Shown: one piece after another, positions 56,020-64,000 of the stretch
Layout: the number at the start of each line of letters is the position of its first letter
Position numbering within the stretch: the stretch's first letter is position 1
DNA from: Ypsolopha sequella
Lineage: Eukaryota; Arthropoda; Insecta; Lepidoptera; Ypsolophidae
Direction of reading: 5' to 3'
Assembly (NCBI GenBank): GCA_934047225.1
Contig: OW203990.1
Span: 23,973,045 to 24,037,044 of the forward strand
Length of the DNA stretch: 64,000 nucleotides
Notes under the pieces: generated by a model
The model's database searches: none
Seen by the model: only the letters and a program-made list of their open reading frames with translations
What the model was told of the DNA's origin: nothing
Translations under genes and position numbers: made by a program

Positions 56020-58416
56020 CCCTTAATTAGTCGCATGGGGTCAAAGCAGTTTCGCATTAAAAAATTAAGCACTTGCCGCTGCCCGAATTTCCCCGCGCCC
56101 CCGCTAGCTTTATAACCCGCGTCGAAGTTAGTATTCCAGTAGCGTCCAAGTCACGGGAGTAGAAGGACGCGTCTCTGCGCTCTAGAGCGGTGACCCCGTG
56201 CGAGTAATTACGTTACTTTTTTGAAAGAGGTGAGTTGTTTATTTTATGTATTTTTCTTGTGTATTATTAATTCTATTTGTTTTATTATATGTCCAGTGTG
56301 TAAATTTATTTTATAAATATGTTTTTTACAGCTTGATAAAATGACATTATTCAAAAATTGCGTTTTATTGTAAGTATTGTATCTTTTTTCCAGAATTAGT
56401 CATGGATAGAAATGAAATTGCGCAATGGTTGGCAGAAGATTCTGATGAGGAACAAGTTGGAGGGTCAGATTCTGAGTCGGAGTTAGACGAGGTAACACAA
56501 AGTGATCACAATAGTGCTAGTGAAATCGACCAATCGTCCGCACAATCAAGTGAATCGTCTGACAACGAAGAAGACGTCTCTGCAAGACAGTATGACAATT
56601 TCTATTTTACCAGACAGAATGGGAGAAATGGGCCTAAACAAAATTGGTCAAAGTCCCCACCGTCTAGCGCCGTAAGGACACGAGGCCATAATATAATTTT
56701 ACATTTACCAGGTGTCAAGTCAGCAGCTAGATCAGCTAATACTGCTTTGGAATGTTTCAGCTTGTTTTTTTCTGATGACATTTTCAGTTTGCTTGTAACA
56801 TGTACAAACCAATACATCGGGGAAGTCAGAAACAAGTTTCATAGAGAACGCGACGCAAAAGATACAGACGTTGAAGAACTAAAAGCATTTCTGGGCTTGT
56901 TGATTATGTCTGGAGTGTTGAGAGCCTCACATCTCAATTTCAACGATCTCTGGGCCAACGATGGAACTGGTGTGGAGATGTTTCGTCTGACAATGAGCTG
57001 TCAACGTTTTCTATTTTTACTGAGATGCCTAAGATTTGACGACAAAACAACCCGAGCTGAACGTTTGCAAATTGATAACTTAGCAGCTATACGTGACATC
57101 TGCGACATGTTGCTAGCAAAATTTCAAGAAGCCTATTCACCGGGTGAAAATGTTACGATAGATGAGCAATTGATTGTGTTCCATGGCCGTTTCAAAGGCA
57201 AAGTTTACATGCCAAGCAAACCAAATAAATACGGTATAAAAAACCAAGCATTGGTAGACTCTAAAACATTTTATTTGCTGGCTTTTGAGGTTTATTCTGG
57301 CAAACAGCCTGCGGGTCCTTACCAAGTCTCAAATAGCCCAAATGACATAGTCAAACGTCTTGTAGAGCCGATAAAAGGGAGTAACCGTAATGTAACCACA
57401 GACAATTGGTATACGAGCGTGAAACTCGCAAATGACCTATTGGATCCGCCCTACAATCTCACTTTAGTTGGAACACTCAAGAAAAACAAACCCGATATAC
57501 CCCAGGATTTTTTGCCAAACAAAACTAGAACTCAATTCAGCTCTCTTTTCGGTTTTCAAAAGACAATGGCTATGGTTTCGTATGTCCCAAAACCGAATAA
57601 AGCTGTTGTGTTACTATCTTCCATGCACCACTCAGCTCATATCGACCCAGATTCAAGTGACAAGCGGAAGCCTGAAATAATAATGTACTACAACAGCACC
57701 AAAGGAGGAGTGGATACCAATGATCACTTGTGTGGTACATACAGCGTAGGAAGGCGAACCAAACGATGGCCGTTAGCCATTTTTTTTCATCTTATAAATA
57801 TTTCAGGCATAAATGCACTTGTTGTACATCGAGCAAATACCAACAAATCGCTTACTCACGTGAGGCGTCATTTTTTGCGGCAATTGTCTGTTGAACTTGT
57901 TCATAATCACCAGAAACGACGACTTGAAGTCAGTGCAACTCCTAAGATAGTGAACAGACGGCTTTTGGAAGTGCATGAGTTGGTAAACCGCGCCCCACCA
58001 ACAACTGCAAAACGTGGGCGTTGCAATAACTGTCCGCGGAAAAACGATAGAAAAGTACCAACAAAATGTACAAAATGCGCAAAGTTTGTGTGCAATGATC
58101 ACTCTCAAATATACTGTCAACAGTGTAATAAATGTGATTCGGAGAGTTCCTAAAATACTTATAAAGTTTTAACTTTGATCTTAGTATAAGTACAAATTGA
58201 TAATTTTTGATAATAATTTTAATTTAGCTTGTTTTTGTTTGATTGGATATTTAGTTCATGTGATTTCCTTTTAAATATAATAGAATTAATAAAGCGTTTT
58301 AATAATAATAAAGTTTTATTTACTTATATATTTCATAAATAATAAAAATTATTCCTACAATTTGGGGTTACCCATGCGAGCAATTATGTAATTTTCTTAG
58401 TGCGACTAATTAAGGG
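56020..58416 (+). mobile_element. Apparently complete piggyBac element
   Basis: 2.4 kb, the family's usual length. The left end CCCTTAATTAGTCGC is inverted at 58402-58416 and followed by the target TTAA (58417-58420). An internal repeat (gcatgggg at the left, cccatgcgag at the right) sits directly next to the end on the left but ~30 bases in on the right, the asymmetric arrangement known for piggyBac. It carries one intact transposase gene. Only the left TTAA is damaged (TTTT). Confidence 0.9.
56402..58153 (+). CDS. PiggyBac transposase
   Basis: 583 residues, uninterrupted. Domains: acidic N-terminal ~60 residues (SDEEQ, SDSESELDE), the DDE_Tnp_1_7 domain from ~110 to ~480, and a C-terminal Cys-rich finger (CNNCPRKN..., CTKCAKFVCNDH, YCQQC). 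The three catalytic Asp residues are visible: D254 in VTIDEQL, D334 in VTTDNWY and D438 in KGGVDTND. The enzyme cuts and pastes at TTAA without leaving footprints, in the nucleus. The ATG follows an acceptor-like ttttttccag (56384-56393), so a 5' intron is possible. A poly(A) signal region follows at ~58290-58310. Nothing argues against activity. Confidence 0.95.
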   Translation: MDRNEIAQWLAEDSDEEQVGGSDSESELDEVTQSDHNSASEIDQSSAQSSESSDNEEDVSARQYDNFYFTRQNGRNGPKQNWSKSPPSSAVRTRGHNIILHLPGVKSAARSANTALECFSLFFSDDIFSLLVTCTNQYIGEVRNKFHRERDAKDTDVEELKAFLGLLIMSGVLRASHLNFNDLWANDGTGVEMFRLTMSCQRFLFLLRCLRFDDKTTRAERLQIDNLAAIRDICDMLLAKFQEAYSPGENVTIDEQLIVFHGRFKGKVYMPSKPNKYGIKNQALVDSKTFYLLAFEVYSGKQPAGPYQVSNSPNDIVKRLVEPIKGSNRNVTTDNWYTSVKLANDLLDPPYNLTLVGTLKKNKPDIPQDFLPNKTRTQFSSLFGFQKTMAMVSYVPKPNKAVVLLSSMHHSAHIDPDSSDKRKPEIIMYYNSTKGGVDTNDHLCGTYSVGRRTKRWPLAIFFHLINISGINALVVHRANTNKSLTHVRRHFLRQLSVELVHNHQKRRLEVSATPKIVNRRLLEVHELVNRAPPTTAKRGRCNNCPRKNDRKVPTKCTKCAKFVCNDHSQIYCQQCNKCDSESS

Positions 58417-59313
58417 TTAAACCAAATAATCTCCCGTTAAATTTAAAGATTGTTGGTCATCTGGCAGTACCTTGATGATGAACAATCAATAAGCGGTTTT
58501 TTTTAAATGAAAAACTTGAATTACACTGTTTTTACATTTGTTTTCTGGGTTATAGTTGCACATTTTTCATCTAAGAAACAATATTATGGAATATTGGATA
58601 GACATAATATATTTATTGAAATAGGCATTACTTTGCGGAAGTTCATCATGAACTTATGGATATATTAATAATTCGCAATATTCCGCTAAACACTCTTACC
58701 GTGCTATTCAAAATGCGGACTCAAGCACCTTCCGCCCTCCCGCATAAAACATGCTGCTGTCGAGCGGTCGGGCTAGCTATAGATTCCGAAGATGCATCGT
58801 TTAGAGACGAAACCCGTATCGATAACATTTTCTTGCTTGTTTTATGCGGTAGGGTGGGTGGTGCTTGAGTCTGCATTTTGAACAGCATGGTAAGAGTGTT
58901 AAGCGGAATATTACAAACCTATTATATAAAATTGAAATGCTGTAAAGGGACAAAATTCGCGGGAAAGAGTGAGATGACGCTCTACACAACTTTGTGTGCG
59001 CCATCACTTACACGAACGCCAAAATCGCGAAAAAATTTATGCAATTCGATTCCTTGGATTGTGACAATGATGAACGGTATAAACAATATGGGTTTGAATA
59101 AGTAGTCGCTTAATAATTAAAGAATGAAATTATGAAATCAAAACGTTCCACGTTTCAGAAACGTCAGATCTGTATTATGGCATGTCTAAACAGCCGTTCA
59201 TACTGTTTTGGGTTTTACAAAAACGTTACATCATACAACGCAACATTAATCGCAAATTGAACATAATTTTTCTTTTCCAGAGATGTAATTTTATACTAAT
59301 TCATTAATTCCAG
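58417..59313. other. Right flank of piggyBac with one MITE
   Basis: A MITE at 58675-58913 has arms gcaatattccgctaaacact / agtgttaagcggaatatt and cattcaaaatgcggactcaa-type complements. The rest is non-coding. Confidence 0.6.
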
Positions 59314-59350
59314 ATATTCTCTCCTACATCCAAAGTCACTCACAATCATC
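59314..59350 (+). pseudogene. Possible FLYWCH exon remnant psi4, middle deleted
   Basis: After a good acceptor (ttcattaattccag, ends 59313) the sequence atattctctcctacatccaaa resembles the start of E20 (catatttactacatcaaga), and 20 bases on comes cactcacaatcat, the H-N-H end of a cassette. In one frame it reads FSPTSKVTHNH. If genuine it is a cassette with about 150 bases deleted. It is short, so chance cannot be excluded. Confidence 0.3.
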
Positions 59351-59634
59351 TCCTCTCTATGATTCAAGTTCTTCAAGGTATTTTTAAATTAATTATTATT
59401 ATATTTTCAACGCAGGCACAGCCGCGGGCGCATCTAGATATATCTAAAGTATAAATATGAGTTATAATAACATATTACCTGGTATAACGAGCAGAACATT
59501 GTAGAATATTGTACGTAGTCGTCCCTGTCTACGAGGAACTACGCGACTCGTAGCGCGTAGATGTCTTATGTCTTATAGTTTGTTTGTTCTAAAATTTTAC
59601 CTTTAGATTTAACTCACGCTATTTTTGTTTCCAG

Positions 59635-59834
59635 TGCCCATATTTACTACATCAAGATGTGGAAAGCCTGCAATACAGATGGGAGGGCATAAATTCAACA
59701 AGTACTGTCGCAGTAACGGACCGAAAGTTCTCTGGATCTGTAATAAAGCTCGCAGTGGAGGATGCCGTGCTACTGTCACTACTGTTGACAATATAATTGT
59801 TAAAACAAACTATGAACATACTCATACATCATAA
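59635..59834 (+). CDS. mod(mdg4): FLYWCH alternative last exon E20 (subfamily E)
   Basis: The acceptor ctatttttgtttccag ends at 59634; TG completes the incoming codon. Sixty-five residues: IFTTSRCGKPAIQMGGHKFN, LWICNKARSGGCRATVTTVD, then EHTHTS and stop. Partner of E10. The Cys-Cys loop has one extra Gly. An extra Cys (SRCGKP) stands where Tyr or Phe is usual. Confidence 0.89.
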
Positions 59835-60086
59835 TAATTAATAATGAAAAATATTTCCGTGAAAACCGTACAAATGAAGTGGGGTATCCTAGAACTAAAG
59901 TTAATAATACCTAGGACGATTTATGAGTGCAATTGTCATCTTAATGAGCCTGTCATTGGGCCCTGTAAGCCCCCGTAGAGTTAGGAGTCTAGGACTGACC
60001 CCACCAAAAGTGCTAGTTTTATATTTTTATCATTTACGTATACGAGTCAATCAATTCTTCAAGGCCGTTTTCGGTCACAGCGACTG
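59835..60086. other. Intron
   Basis: No feature seen. Confidence 0.4.
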
Positions 60087-60404
60087 TCAATGCTGAGAGC
60101 GGCGCTGATGAGCCCTCACGTGGCTGACGTAGCCGATTTTTGCAGTGAACGTGTGGCCACATTCACTGCACTTCAACACCCCTCCAACTATATTATAATT
60201 GATGGCCACTGGTGGTCGTGCCTTAAGCTGGTCTCGTTTTGTGTCGAGTTCAGCGCGTCTAATCGACTCGAAAGCATACACCTTAGTGTTCACAGCCTGC
60301 CTCCAATGTGGTCTGTCTGCTGCCAGTGTTTCCCATTGTGCTGGGTCTATTGCACATTTTTTCATATGTATACGAGTATAAATAGGACATATCATTAGTA
60401 TCAA
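60087..60404 (-). mobile_element. LINE C-terminal fragment with CCHH-type tail
   Basis: The complement reads [17 protein letters not shown], then a basic stretch ([19 protein letters not shown]), then [20 protein letters not shown] ending in HQRR, the classic C-terminal zinc-binding tail after RT in a group of non-LTR elements. The open frame of 105 codons is only the tail. Confidence 0.75.
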
Positions 60405-60633
60405 GGAAATTTTACCGGGTGGTTCAAGAGTAGTTAGAGCCCTGGTGGAGACACGCGCCGTTCCCTCTCGTTAAACGCTGCGTTCAACTATTTCGCTAAG
60501 CATCCCTTAACCATTAAATTGGATGCCACCATTTAATAATCTAATCGTACAACAAGAGGCTAAGAATGTAACAGAAATAAAATAACAGAATACAGTTATA
60601 ATAATGTAACAGAATAGTAGTTTATGCTACAAG

Positions 60634-60972
60634 GGCAAAAAGGAATAAATAACGAGGACGAGTAATTTATTGCTCTTACACCCGTGTATCATACTACGTT
60701 TTTCAATGCATAGTGTGAGGAAATATAACAAATATAATCTTGTGAACTTTAAAGTATGATTGGCTAAAAAGGACTGTATCCAGAGCCGTTAATTTGTGGA
60801 AAAAGAAATTATAACATTTATGGTATACAGTAAAGGCTGCAGGTTAGCCAACCATTGTGAATAAATTAAAAAAACATAATAATAATAAAGCCCTACGGCA
60901 AAATAATCGACTTTCTATTCGGTTTTGATGCATAAAAAGTGAGCCTTTACGTGCACTTGCATTGAAAATTAA
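60634..60972. repeat. Dispersed repeat, copy 2
   Basis: Closely matches 51213-51560 with small indels. Same orientation. Confidence 0.85.
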
Positions 60973-61165
60973 TTAAAACATTTTCATAAATTCATAAAAC
61001 ACAGACAAAACAGAGGCATTAATGGTTGGCTGTTCACAATAATGAAAGAAAAATAGCCACACTGATGGAAAAGCATCGTCTCACGCCACGGTACATTCCC
61101 TTCCAGTATCACTATTCCCAGCACCCGAATCAGGCCTTTAGCAGTGTTGGGTAGCTACAGTAGTG

Positions 61166-61413
61166 ACGTGCACAGAACTTTTTGCTGAAAAAGCAAGCAA
61201 TTAGTCAAGAATAACAATAAAAACAATATGAAAAAATTAAAATATCACTGTGAAAAAAAAGTTTGTATAGGAAATTTTCACTCTAAGGTAGAAATTGTCT
61301 ACCCTGGCGACATACAATTTTTTTTTTCAAAGTTATATTTAAATTTTTTCTTATTTTTTTTATTGTTGTTCTTGACCAATTGCTTGCTTTTCCAGCAAAA
61401 AGTTCTGTGCACG
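61166..61413. mobile_element. MITE with CGTGCACAGAACTTTTTGCTG ends
   Basis: cgtgcacagaactttttgct is inverted at 61394-61413 (agcaaaaagttctgtgcacg); aagcaagcaattagtcaaga pairs with tcttgaccaattgcttgctt. About 248 bp. Confidence 0.8.
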
Positions 61414-61500
61414 CCACTGAGCTACAGGTGTACAACGATCAACCCAGGCGAAAGTGTGGTAGGATCAAGTAGCGTAACTAGAGGCAGAGTAAATATATTT

Positions 61501-62946
61501 ATACTACACCTGCTCGGAAAGTACCTTCTTTCTTTGTTGAAACGATGCAGAAAATACGTCATTACTGTCATACAAATATGCGGGCGGAAAAGTATATAAA
61601 AATTCATTGTTAACGTGCTTGAGCGGGCAGAAAAAGTATACTCAATGTGCTCCTTCATAAATTGACGCAGTTTCTAATCTAATCAATTTTATATATACAA
61701 CGTGTAACAGAAAGGTGTAACCATATTTGAAGAGCTTGTTCAGTCAATGGTATAGAACAACTTTTACTATGGAGCCAAACAGGAAATCTCAAAAAAAAAC
61801 TGCTCTTCCATACATTTCGGCCGAACGGCATTGCATTTTTTATGAAACAGTAATTTTTTTTTTCGAGATAAAGGTTTTGTTCCATAGTAAAAGTTGTTCC
61901 ATACTGAATAAGCTCTTCAAATATGGTTACACCTTTCTGTTACACGTTGTATTTTTATTTATATAAATTCAGATGTTTATATTGTGACTCAAAAACGAAT
62001 AAAATAATTAATAGTACATTGTTCACCGAGGGAAGAAAGGGGAAGATTACCAACGAGGGTGTAGTTTGAGGCCCGAGGCGAAGCCAAGGGCCTCAATACA
62101 CACGAGTTGGGAATCGCACTTTCTCCCGAGTGATACATAGTGCTTTATACTACACCTGCGAGGAAATAGTATCATTTTACTTTTAATCAAGATACAATAA
62201 AAGAAACCGACTGACTCGCGTGCGATTGTCACTTTTTATTTCCTTTTTTTTTTTTTTTTTGTGGAAAAACTTTTTCCACTAAGTGGAAAGGCAAAGGGTT
62301 CTTAGCCCATAAAGCCATGTTTGACGTTATAGTTTTTTATGTTTATATGCACTATCCTCTTCTGTTGAGGATCATCTGAAAGGTCTGTCCTGTCTAAGTC
62401 ACTATCCTGTCGTTTCCGCTATAATGATAGCCTTATAACGCAAATACAACAGGGTTAGAAAAAACACACGAAAAGGCACAGCCCGAACTTTGGTCCATTG
62501 AACAACACACTACACAGGTTACGGCGATTTTAATTCACAATATCCTACCACTATTGTTGATAAAAACACCCAAAATGCAATATTTTTTCAATAAAACAAA
62601 AAAACGACGCCATCACGTCTTCGCGCCTTTTTTCCAACCTTTTATTTCCTTCTTATTTTTTATTATGTGCAGGAAAAGCAAGTGGCCAGTATCATTTTTG
62701 AGTTTTATGTACGAGTTCGCAAAATAATACTGGCCACTTGGCCACTTGCTCATTCTTTATGTTATTTAAAAAAAAAAAACAGCACGTTAACAATGGATTT
62801 GCATATACTTTTTCTGCCCGCTCAAGCACGTTAACAATGAATTTTCATACACTTTTGCCGCCCGCATATTTGTATGACAGTAATGACGTATTTTCTGCAT
62901 CGTTTTCAACAAAGAAAGAAGGTACTTTCCGAGCAGGTGTAGTATA
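61501..62946. mobile_element. Composite element bounded by ~150-bp inverted repeats
   Basis: atactacacctgctcggaaa starts the left arm (61501-61646) and tttccgagcaggtgtagtat ends the right arm (about 62795-62946); the arms share the aagtaccttctttctttgtt and gcccgctcaagcacgttaac words. The interior of 1.15 kb includes the MITE at 61696-61951, a partial extra copy of the end (atactacacctgcgaggaaa at 62148), and no transposase frame. Confidence 0.75.
61696..61951. mobile_element. Nested palindromic MITE
   Basis: tacaacgtgtaacagaaagg is inverted as cctttctgttacacgttgta, the arms running on for about 60 bases (tgtaaccatatttgaagagc / gctcttcaaatatggttaca). It lies within the composite element. Confidence 0.8.
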
Positions 62947-63052
62947 AATGAAATTACATATTCAAGTATTAAAAGTACGTTTTAGCTTATTTATTTTAAG
63001 TATTTAGATTATTTCAAAAAAGAATGAGGCTAACAAAACTTTTTTTTTTCAG

Positions 63053-63291
63053 TTACCTATCTCAAACATATAAATGGAAAACAACTGGCTATTATAAATG
63101 GATATACATTCTTCAGGTATAAAAACAGTGCCAGCACTGAGACCTACAGGTGCAACAATTGGGGAGGTCCCGTAGGATGCAGTGCTCGCTTCGTCATCAA
63201 GGAAAATCCCATTCAAAACGAATGGCATTTAGAACATAACCATCAACCACAGAGATATATGATCCGAAATGGCATTTACATAAAAATCTAG
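63053..63291 (+). CDS. mod(mdg4): FLYWCH alternative last exon E21 (subfamily D)
   Basis: Has no ATG before the finger. The acceptor is a long T-run (aaaactttttttttcag, ends 63052); TT completes the incoming codon. Seventy-eight residues: TYLKHINGKQLAIINGYTFF, TYRCNNWGGPVGCSARF, WHLEHNHQPQ and the tail NGIYIKI, then stop at 63289-63291. It shares with E11 and E12 the Tyr before the first Cys-containing turn, the WHLEH.HQPQ His pair and the tail, so the D subfamily is older than the E11/E12 duplication. Confidence 0.88.
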
Positions 63292-63700
63292 TACGCTTTA
63301 TAATAATTAAAGAAACAACAGCCATCAAGTCCTCTCTTAAATATATACGAAATAGAAAAAAACAATATAAATTTTTGATTTTAGTTCAGAATGTTCTGAT
63401 GACAGACACTCGTTCGCTTTATAAAGATTTTGGAAAGAAATTGAACCATGTCGCGTGTAAATAAAATGTAGGTGAGTGTAATCCGACCAATCTTCAATTA
63501 TTAACTATAAATAAAAATCATTTGTTTCAAATGTATTTAGGAGTGTATTTACTACCTTTATATTTAATAAATAAAAAATTTACGTTATTTAGGATATTTT
63601 ACTACTTGATTACCTTAACTTACATATAATTTATACTTGCAATTGTTGGACTTGGTGAAACTTGGAAAGCACTCTTGTACACAGTTTCACTATTATTTAT
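63292..63700. other. 3' flank of E21
   Basis: A/T-rich. Words near 63415-63480 (accatgtcgcgtgtaaataa...) weakly resemble the end of the 48621 MITE. No gene. Confidence 0.4.
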
Positions 63701-63701
63701 T

Positions 63702-64000
63702 ACTAGGTTTTGCCCGCGGCTTCGCCCGCGTTGATTAAGTTTTTGTATGTCGAATCTGTAAATATTTTTCGGACCACTCATTTTTAGTACGTTGTTGACC
63801 TGAATCTGGTTTGAAGTGTTTTTGGTTGTTATCATCTTTAATTTGATACCCATGTAAAATGTCTTTGCCGATAAGTGAGACACGTTTCCGACTTTGGCGA
63901 GGCTGTAGGTCGAGCCGCGTCTCTGAACGACACTATTTCTTGTTACCATGGGAACTGATTTATGGAATAAAAAGTAACCTATACCCTATTCCAGGTCTAG
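63702..64000 (-). mobile_element. Helitron 3' part, reverse strand, running off the window
   Basis: Read on the minus strand the element ends cgcgggcgaagccgcgggca then aaaacCTAGT: a short G/C hairpin and the CTAG terminus (ACTAG at 63702-63706 on +). The adjacent open frame (VVQRRGSTYSLAKVGNVSHL...) is a stretch common to lepidopteran Helitrons and not a host gene. Confidence 0.7.

Noticed and set aside
63620..63949. 109-codon minus-strand frame as a host gene
   Set aside because: It ends at a Helitron 3' hairpin and CTAG terminus and its sequence is of a kind repeated in lepidopteran Helitrons.

Overview
The window looks like insect nuclear DNA, most probably from a moth or butterfly. It is AT-rich, intron-like and packed with transposable elements, and its Helitron ends, tRNA-derived SINEs, CR1-like LINE and short (CCTAA)n tract are of lepidopteran type. 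No bacterial-style genes, rRNA or genuine tRNA genes were seen. The species cannot be told from sequence alone.

The host content is one system: a one-direction array of single-exon cassettes on the + strand, each coding a FLYWCH-type zinc finger (aromatic-x-C, C, H-x-H). I count 21 intact cassettes (called E1 to E21 here) and three or four decayed ones (psi1 to psi4). Each intact cassette has a pyrimidine-rich tract and AG acceptor, enters the reading frame in the same phase (two bases complete a codon begun upstream), covers the finger and ends at its own stop. None has a credible start codon or donor site. They are therefore interchangeable alternative last exons that need a shared 5' part from outside the window. 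This is the architecture of the insect insulator/chromatin gene mod(mdg4), where common BTB-domain exons are joined, partly by trans-splicing, to many alternative FLYWCH 3' exons. That assignment is inferred from architecture; the BTB exons are not in view.

The array appears to be built of two collinear blocks. Six finger subfamilies occur in the same order twice: A (3.0 kb), B (6.4), C (7.6), F (17.9), E (33.4), D (36.4 and 37.4), and again A (42.2), B (44.0), C (45.6), F (48.9), E (59.6), D (63.1). Extra cassettes lie between them, so the array seems to have grown by block duplication, local tandem duplication, gene conversion and loss.

Layout: 0-2.4 kb, broken pogo/Tigger-like transposase; 3-21 kb, E1 to E8 with many palindromic MITEs and a 91-bp minisatellite; 21.8-27 kb, a LINE fragment and a near-complete CR1-like LINE with both ORFs open; 30-41 kb, E9 to E13, psi1, LINE fragments, TTAA-flanked MITEs and foldback elements; 42-49 kb, E14 to E18 and psi2 with a Helitron; 49.1-51.7 kb, a hAT-like element inserted exactly at the stop codon of E18; 52 kb, the divergent long E19; 53-59 kb, a foldback element, psi3 and an apparently intact piggyBac element; 59.3-63.3 kb, psi4, E20 and E21 among nested repeats; and Helitron sequence at the right edge.
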